64,000 bases of DNA, taken from Bradyrhizobium diazoefficiens (lineage in GTDB: Bacteria; Pseudomonadota; Alphaproteobacteria; Rhizobiales; Xanthobacteraceae). A model generated the notes under the pieces. That model saw nothing but the letters and a program-made list of their open reading frames with translations. It did not search any database and was not told the origin of the DNA. Where the stretch lies: contig NZ_CP067100.1 of the NCBI RefSeq assembly GCF_016616235.1, positions 5,453,001-5,517,000 on the forward strand, written 5' to 3'. Positions 1 through 8,183 of this stretch are shown here, one piece after another. Position numbers and translations under genes: made by a program. Position 1 is the first letter of the stretch. Each line of letters begins with the position of its first letter.

Positions 1-330
1 CGGCTGCTGCAGAGTCTGCTGGAGAACCTGCTCGGAAACGCCTGGAAGTTCACGCGCGACCGCGCGGCCGCGAGGATCGAAGTAGGCTGCCTGACGCACA
101 ACGGCCAATACATCTACTTTGTGCGCGACAACGGCGCCGGCTTCGATATGGCTTATGCCGACAAGCTGTTCCGCGCGTTCCAGCGGCTGCATTCAGCAGC
201 CGAATTCGAAGGGACCGGCATCGGTCTGGCGACGGTGCAGCGGATCGTGAAGCGCCATGGCGGACGAATCTGGGCCGAGAGCGAAGTCGGACGCGGCGCA
301 ACTTTCTTCTTTACACTTTGGAGCACCTGA
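1..330 (+). CDS. Sensor histidine kinase, C-terminal fragment
   Basis: The window opens inside this gene. The frame is open from base 1 to the TGA at 328-330, giving about 109 residues. They are the end of a HATPase domain: an N box ([11 protein letters not shown], fragment residues 8-18), a G1 box (DNGAGFD), an F box (LFRAFQRLH) and a G2 box (GTGIGLA). This is therefore the ATP-binding end of a histidine kinase that phosphorylates itself and then a receiver. The sensor and dimerisation parts lie outside the window. The N-box wording recalls PAS or phytochrome-type kinases, but the input domain cannot be seen. A receiver gene begins one base after the stop, so the two are probably co-transcribed and may be a cognate pair. 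Confidence 0.87.
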   Translation, partial: RLLQSLLENLLGNAWKFTRDRAAARIEVGCLTHNGQYIYFVRDNGAGFDMAYADKLFRAFQRLHSAAEFEGTGIGLATVQRIVKRHGGRIWAESEVGRGATFFFTLWST

Positions 331-331
331 G

Positions 332-793
332 ATGGCGGCTGAGGCAGCGATGTTCCATGACAAGCGCATCCTGCTGGTCGAGGACAACCCCAAGGATGAG
401 GCCCTGACCCGGCGTGCCCTCCAGAAGCACAACTTCCAGGCCGCCGTCGTGGTGGCGCGTGACGGGGCCGAGGCGCTCGACTATCTGCTCGGATCGGACG
501 GCACCCCCGCAGGGGCTTTGCCGCAATTGGTGCTGCTCGACCTCAAGCTTCCCAAAATCGACGGACTGGAAGTGCTGCGCCGCATACGCGCCAACGAGAC
601 CACGCGGCTCTTGCCCGTCGTGATCCTGACCTCTTCCACGGAAGAGCGGGACATCCTGGAAGGATATCGGCTCGGCACCAACAGCTATGTGCGCAAGCCC
701 GTCGATTTCGTCGCGTTCACCGAAGCCGTGCGGCAGCTCGGGCTGTACTGGCTTCTTCTCAACACCATGCCGCCGCTGCGCGGAACATCCTGA
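332..793 (+). CDS. Single-domain response regulator (CheY/Rcp-like)
   Basis: A 153-residue protein made of one receiver domain and nothing else. The acidic pair is in LLVEDNPKDE (near E17/D18), the phosphoacceptor is D70 in LVLLDLKLPKIDG, the switch Thr/Ser is in VVILTSS and the conserved Lys is in VRKPVDF. Lacking an output domain, it must act by protein contact or as a phosphorelay shuttle. Its wording resembles the Rcp1-like regulators that partner phytochrome kinases. ATG 332 has GGAG at 320-323, eight bases upstream, and follows the kinase stop by one base. ATG 350 is an alternative, and the longer frame from 257 would overlap the kinase. The hybrid kinase that follows 15 bases downstream makes a three-gene signalling operon likely. 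Confidence 0.9.
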   Translation: MAAEAAMFHDKRILLVEDNPKDEALTRRALQKHNFQAAVVVARDGAEALDYLLGSDGTPAGALPQLVLLDLKLPKIDGLEVLRRIRANETTRLLPVVILTSSTEERDILEGYRLGTNSYVRKPVDFVAFTEAVRQLGLYWLLLNTMPPLRGTS

Positions 794-808
794 GCGCGGG
801 AACTTCCG

Positions 809-2332
809 GTGACAAAGCTGCTCAAGGCATTGATCGTCGAAGACAATGAGCGCGACGCCATATTGTTGCTGCGCGAGCTCAATCGCGGCGGATATGAACT
901 CAATTCGGAGCGGGTCGAGACGGCGGAGGCCCTGAATGCCGCGCTCGACCGCGAGGACTGGGACATTGTGCTCTCCGACTATTCAATGCCGCGGTTCAGC
1001 GCGCCGGCCGCATTGGCGCTGGTGCGCCAGCGCGGCTTCGACCTTCCCTTCATCATCGTTTCGGGAACGGTCGGCGAAGAGACCGCAGTCGAGGCCATGC
1101 GCGCCGGCGCCAATGATTTCATGCCCAAAGGCGCGATGGCGCGCCTGTTGCCGGCGATCGATCGCGAATTGCGCGAGGCTGCTGTGCGCGCCGAGCGCAA
1201 GAAGATGCGCGAGCAGCTGCTGATTTCCGAACGCATGGCTTCGGTCGGCATGCTCTCGGCGAGCGTTGCGCACGAAATCAACAACCCGCTGGCGGTCGTC
1301 CTGGCCAATCTCGAGATTGTCCTGCAACACCTGGAAGCGCCGGCCGCCCCGCCCCTCGATGTGCTGATCGGACCGTTGCGCGATGCGCACGAGGCAGCCG
1401 AACGGGTCAGCCATATCGCCCGCGATCTCAAGATCTTCTCGCGTTCATCCAACGAGGAGCAGCGCGGACCGGTCGATATCGAGCGCGTGCTGGAATCGGC
1501 CCTGCGAATGGCCTCCAACGAGATCCGACATCGCGCGAGTGTCGTCAGACAATACGACAAGCTCCCTCCGGTCCATGGAAACGAGGCGCGGCTCGGCCAG
1601 GTCTTCCTCAATCTGCTCGTCAACGCGGCCCAGGCCATCCCCGAGGGCCGCGCCAGCGAGAACAGGATCACGCTGTCGATACGCGGCGGCGAGAACAATC
1701 GGGCGGTGGTCGAGATCAGCGATACCGGCACGGGCATGCCGCCGGAGGTTGCCTCCCGCGTCTTCGATCCGTTCTTCACCACCAAGGCCGAGGGCGTCGG
1801 CACCGGCCTCGGCCTGGCCATCTGCCACCGTATCGTCTCGAGTCTCGGCGGCGACATCTCCGTCGAGAGCCGCCCCGGACACGGCACGGCATTCAGCGTG
1901 TCGCTGCCGCATGCCGGGACGCCGCTGCCCAAGGCCGAAGCTCCCGTGGCGGCGCAGAGCGCCAAACGCAGGGGCCGGGTTCTCGTCGTCGACGACGAAC
2001 CGATGCTGTGCGCGACGGTCGAACGCATCTTGTCGATCGAACACGACGTCACCACCTTCCAATCCGCCAAGCAGGCCCTTCAGCTCCTCGAAGGAGGCGA
2101 TCGCTTCGACCTGATCCTCTCGGACGTGATGATGCCGCAGATGACGGGCATCGAATTTCACGAAGCCCTGCTGCGGATCGCCCCCGAGCTCGCCGACAAG
2201 GTCGTCTTCATGACCGGCGGCGCCTTCTCCGCCGAAGCGTCCGCCTTTCTGGACAGATTCCCACATCGCACGATCGACAAGCCCTTCAAGTCCACTGCGC
2301 TCCGGCGCCTCGTGCAGGACCTCATCCGCTGA
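809..2332 (+). CDS. Hybrid histidine kinase, REC-HisKA-HATPase-REC
   Basis: 507 residues. An N-terminal receiver (about 5-125, phosphoacceptor D57 in VLSDYSMP) takes the place of a sensor domain. A HisKA helix follows with H155 in ASVAHEINNP, then a HATPase with N box near 266-276, D305 in DTGTGMP and G2 GTGLGLA at 331-337. A second receiver (about 389-505) has D439 in LILSDVMMP and the Lys in IDKPF. No membrane segment is visible, so it is cytosolic. The N-terminal receiver suggests it is switched by phosphate from another kinase, plausibly the fragment at 1-330, making it a relay node. The start is GTG 809. It converges on the M20 gene, with 9 bases between the two stop codons. Confidence 0.92.
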   Translation: MTKLLKALIVEDNERDAILLLRELNRGGYELNSERVETAEALNAALDREDWDIVLSDYSMPRFSAPAALALVRQRGFDLPFIIVSGTVGEETAVEAMRAGANDFMPKGAMARLLPAIDRELREAAVRAERKKMREQLLISERMASVGMLSASVAHEINNPLAVVLANLEIVLQHLEAPAAPPLDVLIGPLRDAHEAAERVSHIARDLKIFSRSSNEEQRGPVDIERVLESALRMASNEIRHRASVVRQYDKLPPVHGNEARLGQVFLNLLVNAAQAIPEGRASENRITLSIRGGENNRAVVEISDTGTGMPPEVASRVFDPFFTTKAEGVGTGLGLAICHRIVSSLGGDISVESRPGHGTAFSVSLPHAGTPLPKAEAPVAAQSAKRRGRVLVVDDEPMLCATVERILSIEHDVTTFQSAKQALQLLEGGDRFDLILSDVMMPQMTGIEFHEALLRIAPELADKVVFMTGGAFSAEASAFLDRFPHRTIDKPFKSTALRRLVQDLIR

Positions 2333-2341
2333 GTCTGGCGA

Positions 2342-3739
2342 TCAGCCCTTCACCTCCGCCAGCGCGGCGAGGATGCGGGCCCAGGAGCGGATGCCCTTCT
2401 GGAAGCTGCGCAGGTCGTACTTCTCATTCGGCGAGTGGATGTTGTCGTCGTCGAGGCCGAAGCCGACCAGCAGCGAGTCGAGGCCAAGCGTGCGCTTGAA
2501 GTCGGCGACGATCGGGATCGAGGCGCCCGAGCCCATCAACACGGTCTCCTTGCCCCATTCCTCGGTCAGGGCTTGCCTCGCCGCGGCAAGCGGCTTCATG
2601 TTCCAGTCGAGCGCGACCGCGGGCGCCGCGGAATGGTCGCCGAACTCGACCTTGCAGTCGCCCGGGATGCGGGCCGACACGTAATCGCGAAAAGCCTTGC
2701 GGATCTTCTGGGGATCCTGACCCTGGACCAGGCGAAACGAGACCTTGGCCGAGGCATGCGACGGGATCACGGTCTTGGAGCCTTCGCCGATATAGCCGCC
2801 CCAGATGCCGTTGACGTCGCAGGTGGGGCGCGTGGAGGCCTGCTCGACCATCAGCCGCCCCTTCTCGCCGGCGGGGATCGACAGGCCGACCGGCTTAAGG
2901 AACGAGTCCGGCGTGAAGTCGAGCTTCTTCCACTGCGCCAAAATCTCCGGCGGCGTATCCTTCACGCCGTCATAGAAGCCGGGAATGGTGATGCGGTTGT
3001 CGTCGTCGAACAGGCCGCCGAGGATTTTGGTCAGCAGGCGGATCGGGTTCATCGCCGTGCCGCCGAACACGCCGGAATGCAGATCGCGATTGGCCGCCGT
3101 GATCTTCACCTCTTCATAGAGGAGGCCGCGCAGCGCCGTCGTGATCGCCGGCGTTTCCGGATCCCACATGCTGGTATCGCAGACCAGAACGTAGTCGGCC
3201 TTGAACTCCTCCTTGTTGGCCTCGACGAACGGCACGAAATTCTTCGAGCCGACCTCCTCCTCGCCCTCGATCAGGAAGGTGACGTCGATGGGCAGCGAGC
3301 CCGTCACCGTCTTCCAGGCGCGGCAGGCCTCGACGAAGGTCATCACCTGGCCCTTGTCGTCCTCGGCGCCGCGCGCGACGATGATCTTGCGGCCATCGGC
3401 ATGATCGGTGACCACGGGCTCGAACGGCGGGCGGTGCCATAGGTCGATCGGATCGACCGGCTGCACGTCGTAATGGCCGTAGAAGATCACATGCGGCCGC
3501 CCGCCCGCTGCGGTCTTGCCGACGACGGCGGGATGGCCCGCGGTCGGCCTCACTTCGGCGGCGGCACCAAGGCTTGCGATGTCCCTGGCGAGATGCTCGG
3601 CCGCGGCCTTGCAGTCGCCGACAAAGGCCGGATCCGCCGAGATCGACTTGATCCGCAACAGCGCGAACAGACGCTCCAGGCTGTTGTCAAAATCCTTGTC
3701 GATGTGGTCGAGCACGGATTGAAGCTGCGCATTGGCCAT
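2342..3739 (-). CDS. M20 family dipeptidase
   Basis: 465 residues, the usual length for cytosolic M20 dipeptidases of the PepV/CNDP type, which hydrolyse dipeptides with two bound zinc ions. Metal-site motifs are in order: GHYDVQP (H89, D91), GAEDDKGQ (bridging Asp near 127), the catalytic glutamates in EGEEEVGS (160-162), VCDTSMWD and a C-terminal HSPNEKY. A lid domain begins near residue 210, with NRDLHSG supplying the usual dimer-domain His. There is no signal peptide, so it should act in the cytoplasm. The ATG at 3739 is the only sensible start. The true substrate cannot be read from sequence, and aminoacylase or carnosinase-like activity is possible. It may be co-transcribed with the upstream membrane protein (39 bases between them). 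Confidence 0.88.
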   Translation of the reverse strand: MANAQLQSVLDHIDKDFDNSLERLFALLRIKSISADPAFVGDCKAAAEHLARDIASLGAAAEVRPTAGHPAVVGKTAAGGRPHVIFYGHYDVQPVDPIDLWHRPPFEPVVTDHADGRKIIVARGAEDDKGQVMTFVEACRAWKTVTGSLPIDVTFLIEGEEEVGSKNFVPFVEANKEEFKADYVLVCDTSMWDPETPAITTALRGLLYEEVKITAANRDLHSGVFGGTAMNPIRLLTKILGGLFDDDNRITIPGFYDGVKDTPPEILAQWKKLDFTPDSFLKPVGLSIPAGEKGRLMVEQASTRPTCDVNGIWGGYIGEGSKTVIPSHASAKVSFRLVQGQDPQKIRKAFRDYVSARIPGDCKVEFGDHSAAPAVALDWNMKPLAAARQALTEEWGKETVLMGSGASIPIVADFKRTLGLDSLLVGFGLDDDNIHSPNEKYDLRSFQKGIRSWARILAALAEVKG

Positions 3740-3778
3740 GGTCGTGTTCCCTGCTTTCGAGTCTCAAGGCATCGGGGC

Positions 3779-5107
3779 TCAGATGTCTGGGGCTTTTAGC
3801 GCTGCCGCAGTCTCGGAGCCAGCCGCAACCGGCGGATGGCGAATGTGCCATGCGAGCGCAGCGGCGAGAACGGCGGTGGCGAGAAGGTTGTTGCCCCAGG
3901 CCTGGATGACGTTGGGAAACCACGGCAGCGCCAGCAGCATGAGGATGCCGGCGGCAGCCAGTGCAAGCCAGGTTCCCAGCCGCACATTCGCCCGCGCGTC
4001 GAAGGCGGCGCGATGCATCAGCACCGTCATCGGGAAGAACAGCCACATGAAGTAATATTGCCGCGCCAACGGCGAAGCCACCGTCATCAGGCAGAACAGG
4101 ATGCCGAGCTCCTCGGCATCCGAGCGCGCCGTCCGTTGCGACTGCCGCGGCATCACCGCGAGGAAGCCGAGCCCGAGCAGAGCCGACACCGCCAGCACCA
4201 TCCAGTTCGCCGTCCTGTAATCGACGTCGATGATATTCATCGTGCGCGGCGGCTTGTTGGGATCCTCCTGATTGTAGTTGATCGGCCGGACCAGCCGATG
4301 CGTCACCGCAATGATGGACTGGTTGACCCACGACCAGTTCTGCTCGTCGCGCTGGCCAAAGCCCTTTTCCGAGCTGGAGCCGACCATGCCCTGATACCAG
4401 GTCGTAATCTCGGCCGCGTTGCGCTCGAAGCCACGGATCGGCGCCGGCACGATATAGAGCAGGATACCGGTGAATGCGATCGTGCCGATGACGGCCGCCC
4501 ACTTCCGCCGCCAGACCAGATAGGGCAGGACCGCGATCGGAAACACCTTGATGGCAGTGGCGAGCGCGAACATGAAGCCGGCGAGCCAGGGACGCTGATG
4601 CTGCAAGTTCCAGAAGCCCCATAGCATCATCGCCAGCAGGACGAGGTTCGGCTGGCCGAGGTCGAACATGTCGAACGTGAAGGTCACGGTGGCGACGACC
4701 GGAAGCGCCTCCAGCCAGGGGCTGGCCTTGCGGCCCGATCCGGTCATGGCGTTGGAGAGGGTCCCGGTGTACCACCACGCCACCGCGTTCAGGATGGACA
4801 GCACGGTGTAAAGCGCGATCTTGCCGAACCAGCTCGGGATCGCCAGCAAGATCGCGGACAGCGGCGGATAGATGAATTCGAACTGGTGATGGATGTCGCT
4901 GGGATAGAGCGGGCCGCCGTGCAGCACCTGCTGCCCGGCCCAGTACCAGAGCGGATAATCCTTGGTCTTGCCGTGGCCGAAGATCTCGGGACCGAGGACG
5001 TCGGCCGTCAGGATGAAGCAGCAGAACAGAAACAGCAGGTCCAGCGGCGCACGCAGCGACAGGCGCCTCGGCGCATCAGGCTTGAGTAAGGGGTCGGTTG
5101 AGATCAC
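3779..5107 (-). CDS. GT87-type integral membrane glycosyltransferase (DUF2029)
   Basis: 442 residues with about ten hydrophobic segments spread over the length, the first near residues 22-42 (LLFLFCCFILTADVLG). The periplasmic loop with PLYPSDIHHQFEF followed by IYPPLSAILL is characteristic of the DUF2029/GT87 family. Those enzymes use polyprenyl-phosphate sugars to extend cell-envelope glycans (the mannosyltransferases of mycobacteria are the studied case). The acceptor here is unknown. The gene starts at GTG 5107 with no strong ribosome site. A palindromic repeat lies upstream (5226-5304). No glycan-assembly genes sit beside it, so the pathway cannot be inferred from context. Confidence 0.8.
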   Translation of the reverse strand: MISTDPLLKPDAPRRLSLRAPLDLLFLFCCFILTADVLGPEIFGHGKTKDYPLWYWAGQQVLHGGPLYPSDIHHQFEFIYPPLSAILLAIPSWFGKIALYTVLSILNAVAWWYTGTLSNAMTGSGRKASPWLEALPVVATVTFTFDMFDLGQPNLVLLAMMLWGFWNLQHQRPWLAGFMFALATAIKVFPIAVLPYLVWRRKWAAVIGTIAFTGILLYIVPAPIRGFERNAAEITTWYQGMVGSSSEKGFGQRDEQNWSWVNQSIIAVTHRLVRPINYNQEDPNKPPRTMNIIDVDYRTANWMVLAVSALLGLGFLAVMPRQSQRTARSDAEELGILFCLMTVASPLARQYYFMWLFFPMTVLMHRAAFDARANVRLGTWLALAAAGILMLLALPWFPNVIQAWGNNLLATAVLAAALAWHIRHPPVAAGSETAAALKAPDI

Positions 5108-5225
5108 GGTGCGGTCCAGTCCGGCAAAAGGATAGGACCTAGCAGACCGGGACGGGCTTGGAGAACCCCCTCACCTGAAATTGTGGTGTTAGACCTCCCG
5201 TTGAACACTCACGAGATTTCATCAT

Positions 5226-5304
5226 CATACCCGGCTTGTCCCGGGCATCCGCGTTGTTTGAGCTGCAAGCAACGCGTGAATGGCCGGACAAGCCGGGCCA
5301 TGAC
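5226..5304. repeat. Palindromic intergenic element (GGCTTGTCC type)
   Basis: The outer arms CCCGGCTTGTCC (near 5231-5242) and GGACAAGCCGGG (near 5286-5297) are inverted complements. Inside them GCGTTG and CAACGC form a second pair around AGCTGC. The whole can fold as one long imperfect hairpin. It fills most of the 238 bases between the glycosyltransferase start and the HerA-like gene end. It reads as a dispersed chromosomal palindrome rather than a terminator, because no T tract follows. Confidence 0.7.
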
Positions 5305-5345
5305 GCTGTTGGAAGCTCTAGGGCTCCAAACCGCAGTGTTTCTGC

Positions 5346-6962
5346 TTACCGGCGCAGCAGCCCGCCGAGCGCACCGCGGACCAGCGTGCGGCCGATCGAG
5401 CCGCCGAGCTGGCCGGCGACCGACTTGCCGATATTGGCGGCCATCCCCCCGATCACCTGGTTGGTCACCGATCGCGTCACGTCGCGCGCGATGACCTGGC
5501 CGGTCGACAGGCGGCCATGCCTGACGTTGGTGCCGAAGACGGTGCCGACGATCGCGCCGATCTGGCCGAGGATGCCGCCGCCTCCGTCGGCCGGACCATC
5601 CACTGTCGCCGCGGTGCCGGCGATGCGCTTCTGGATCATCTCGTAGGCGGACTCGGCATCGACCGCAGTGTCGTATTTGCCCTTTACCGGGCTCGCATCC
5701 ATGATCGCCTTGCGCTCGTCCGGCGTGATCGGCCCGATGCGGGCCGAGGGCGGGCGGATCATCACCCGCTCGACCATGGCCGGCGTGCCGTTGCCTTCGA
5801 GGAAGGACACCAGCGCCTCGCCCTTGCCGAGTTCCATGATCACCTTGGCGGTGTCGAGCTTCGGGTTGGGCCGGAAGGTCTGGGCCGCGGCGGCGACCGC
5901 CTTCTGGTCACGCGGCGTGAAGGCGCGTAGCGCGTGCTGCACCCGGTTGCCCAATTGCCCGAGCACGCGATCAGGCACGTCGATCGGATTCTGCGTCACG
6001 AAGTAGACGCCGACGCCCTTGGAGCGGATCAGGCGCACCACCTGCTCGATCTTGTCCAGCAGCGCCTTCGGCGCGTCGTTGAAGAGCAGATGCGCCTCGT
6101 CGAAGAAGAACACCAGCTTGGGCTTCGGCAGGTCGCCGGCCTCGGGCAGCTCCTCGAACAGCTCCGACAGCATCCACAGCAGGAACGTCGCGTAAAGCCG
6201 CGGGCTCTGCATCAGCTTGTCGGCAACGAGGATGTTGACCACGCCGCGACCGTCGCGGTCGGTCTTCATGAAATCCTTCAGCGTCAACGCCGGCTCGCCG
6301 AAGAATTTGGTGCCGCCCTGGTTCTCCAGCACCAGCAGCTGGCGCTGAATGGTGCCGACCGTAGCCTTGGTGACGTTGCCGAAGCCCTGAGCCGCCTTCT
6401 TGATGTCCGCGAGCGGGCTTTCCTCGGCATCCGCGCTTTTCCTGCCAGCATCCGGCACGATGGCGTCGAGCAGTGCGCGCAGATCCTTCATGTCGATGAG
6501 GGTCAGGCCAGCATCGTCGGCAACGCGGAAGGCGACGTTGAGGACGCCTTCCTGCACATCGTTGAGATCCAGCATGCGCGCCAGCAAAAGGGGCCCCATT
6601 TCCGTGACGGTCGCCCGCACCGGATGGCCCTGCTCGCCGAACACGTCCCAAAACACCGTCGAGAACTGATCGGGCTGAAAGGTCAGTCCCATCTCGGCGG
6701 CGCGCTTGACGATGAAATCCTTGGGCTCGCCGACCTCGGAGATGCCGGAGAGGTCGCCCTTGATGTCGGCCGCGAACACAGGAACACCGGCGCGCGCAAA
6801 TCCTTCCGCCATGACTTGCAGCGAAACGGTCTTGCCGGTTCCGGTTGCGCCGGTGACGAGGCCGTGGCGATTGGCGAGCGCCAGCGTCAGCCATGCCTGC
6901 TCGTCTCCCTTGCCGACGAAGATCTTGTCGGTGTCGCCGAGCTTGCTGTCCTGTGCCGTCAT
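5346..6962 (-). CDS. HerA-like P-loop ATPase (DUF853 / YjgR family)
   Basis: 538 residues. Walker A is GATGTGKT at 38-45 (K44), directly after the LVTG strand. Walker B is LVFFFDEAHLLF near 282-293, and an arginine-finger region (FVTQNPIDVP) follows. The order matches the DUF853 'helicase HerA-like C-terminal' family, AAA-type motors related to HerA/FtsK. Their cellular job is not established and no NurA nuclease gene is adjacent. The last 60 residues are Gly-rich (GGGGILGQIGAIVG, then a Gly/Ala-rich tail), usual for this family. The ATG at 6962 is clear. The gene stands alone and diverges from the DUF2267-like gene. A DNA- or protein-translocating role is a family-level inference. Confidence 0.88.
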   Translation of the reverse strand: MTAQDSKLGDTDKIFVGKGDEQAWLTLALANRHGLVTGATGTGKTVSLQVMAEGFARAGVPVFAADIKGDLSGISEVGEPKDFIVKRAAEMGLTFQPDQFSTVFWDVFGEQGHPVRATVTEMGPLLLARMLDLNDVQEGVLNVAFRVADDAGLTLIDMKDLRALLDAIVPDAGRKSADAEESPLADIKKAAQGFGNVTKATVGTIQRQLLVLENQGGTKFFGEPALTLKDFMKTDRDGRGVVNILVADKLMQSPRLYATFLLWMLSELFEELPEAGDLPKPKLVFFFDEAHLLFNDAPKALLDKIEQVVRLIRSKGVGVYFVTQNPIDVPDRVLGQLGNRVQHALRAFTPRDQKAVAAAAQTFRPNPKLDTAKVIMELGKGEALVSFLEGNGTPAMVERVMIRPPSARIGPITPDERKAIMDASPVKGKYDTAVDAESAYEMIQKRIAGTAATVDGPADGGGGILGQIGAIVGTVFGTNVRHGRLSTGQVIARDVTRSVTNQVIGGMAANIGKSVAGQLGGSIGRTLVRGALGGLLRR

Positions 6963-7292
6963 TATTTTCTCTGATCTCTTGCCGGGTTTCGCCTATTGAA
7001 ACCGAGCGAACCTGTTTCGCAGCTTACCGCATCTCGCGCGCCGATTGAAACCATTCGACGCACCTGCGCATGCGACATTGTCGGAAATATACCGGCGGCA
7101 TCAGCCGAAAGTACGAATCTTGCGTTCGCACCGCGGCAATTTTTCGCTGTTTCCATCTCCGCTCTTGCAACGCTGCAACACTCTTTGCGCCTTCGAGAAT
7201 GAATCGGAACGTCGCACGCGTTCATCGCTTGTAATTCACATCACACCGGCTCAAGATCGTTTTTCGAACGTGGACGCTGAGGGGCGGGGCTT
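6963..7292. other. Divergent intergenic region, no gene seen
   Basis: 330 bases between the HerA-like ATPase (minus) and the DUF2267-like gene (plus). Open frames here lack ribosome sites and family resemblance. It should carry both promoters, but I could not pick a convincing -35/-10 pair or an EcfG-type GGAAC/CGTT pair at normal spacing. Confidence 0.6.
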
Positions 7293-7658
7293 ATGGATGA
7301 GCTGATCGGGCGGCTGGCGACAAACGCCAGCGTAGATGGTGCTGTCGCTGAAAAGACCGTCGGCATTATCCTGGGCTTCCTCCGTAACGAGGGCCCTTCC
7401 GACAGCGTGCAGGCCCTGATCGATCAGATTCCCGGTGCGGAAGCCGCAATCGAGGCGTCCAGCAGCGGCAGCGGACTGTCGCGGCTGATGGGCGGCGGCC
7501 TGATGGCCGTCGGCACCCGCCTGATGGGCCTCGGACTTGGCATGTCCGAAATTCAAAATATCGCCCGTGAACTTTTCCGCTTCGGCCGAGACAAAATCGG
7601 AGCGGATCAGATGGGCAAGATCATCGCGGGGACGCCGGGCCTCAGCCAGTTCGCCTGA
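7293..7658 (+). CDS. Small DUF2267/DUF2780-like helical protein
   Basis: 121 residues. The N-terminal half, with LIGRLATNASVDGAVAEKTV then LGFLRNEGPSD, resembles DUF2267/DUF2780-type proteins. A Gly-rich stretch (SGLSRLMGGGLMAVG) leads to a C-terminal LGMSEIQNIARELF and KIIAGTPGLSQF. The ending 'IPGL-x-F'-like motif is typical. No signal peptide or membrane helix stands out, although the Gly-rich part is mildly hydrophobic. The function of the family is unknown. The ATG at 7293 follows a GAGG/GGGG-rich ribosome site. The DUF4332 gene starts 26 bases downstream, so they may form a pair. The family assignment is from memory of wording and is less sure than the reality of the gene. Confidence 0.75.
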   Translation: MDELIGRLATNASVDGAVAEKTVGIILGFLRNEGPSDSVQALIDQIPGAEAAIEASSSGSGLSRLMGGGLMAVGTRLMGLGLGMSEIQNIARELFRFGRDKIGADQMGKIIAGTPGLSQFA

Positions 7659-7684
7659 AGCCGTCGCATTTCATATCGAGCATC

Positions 7685-8092
7685 ATGACATATCCGATCT
7701 CCGAGATTGAGGGCCTGTCGGTCTTTGCCGCCAACAAGTTGAAGGCACAGGGTATCCGCACCACCGATGCACTGCTTGAGGCAGCCGGCACCGTGAAGGG
7801 TCGCAAGGCGCTCTCCGCCAAGACCGGCATCAGCGAACAGCTCCTGCTGGAATGGGCCAATGTGTCCGATTATATGCGCATCCCTGGCATGGGTCGGGCC
7901 AAGGTCGGCCTGGTCCGCGCCGCCGGCGTCACCACCGTGCGCGAGCTCGCCTATCGCAATCCGGCAAGGCTCGCCCAGAGCATGCGGGACGCCAACGCGA
8001 AGAAGAAGCTGGTCCGCATTCTTCCTTCCGAGAAGTCGGTCGGCGACATCATCGCCAAGGCCAAGAAGCTGCCGCCGAAGATTACGTATTAG
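7685..8092 (+). CDS. DUF4332 helix-hairpin-helix protein
   Basis: 135 residues with two helix-hairpin-helix-like units. One is at the N terminus (ISEIEGLSVFAANKLKAQGI, residues 4-23) and one in the middle (YMRIPGMGRAKVGLVRAAGV, about 62-81). This is the usual layout of DUF4332, a small family with a DNA-binding-like fold but no assigned role. The C terminus is Lys-rich (IIAKAKKLPPKI). Non-specific nucleic-acid binding is inferred from the fold only. The ATG at 7685 follows the preceding gene by 26 bases. Right after the stop comes a palindromic repeat broken by an insertion sequence. Confidence 0.8.
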   Translation: MTYPISEIEGLSVFAANKLKAQGIRTTDALLEAAGTVKGRKALSAKTGISEQLLLEWANVSDYMRIPGMGRAKVGLVRAAGVTTVRELAYRNPARLAQSMRDANAKKKLVRILPSEKSVGDIIAKAKKLPPKITY

Positions 8093-8132
8093 GGCGAGCG
8101 TCTCTCAACACGCGGATTGCCGCGTTAGCTCT

Positions 8133-8164
8133 CGGTGTCATACCCCGCGAAAGCGGGGGATGGA
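8133..8164. repeat. Left half of a palindromic element interrupted by IS30
   Basis: CGGTGTCAT followed by ACCCCGCGAAAGCGGGG matches one end of the intact element at 44185-44293, read in the opposite orientation. The match breaks at about 8160-8164, where the insertion sequence begins. The other half resumes at about 9213. Confidence 0.75.
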
Positions 8165-8183
8165 TTCACGTTTGAAGTGCAAC
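8165..8183 (+). repeat. IS30 terminal inverted repeat, left
   Basis: Outer end nearest the transposase stop codon. It overlaps the end of the transposase gene by 18 bases. 15 of 19 bases match the right end when inverted. Confidence 0.8.
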
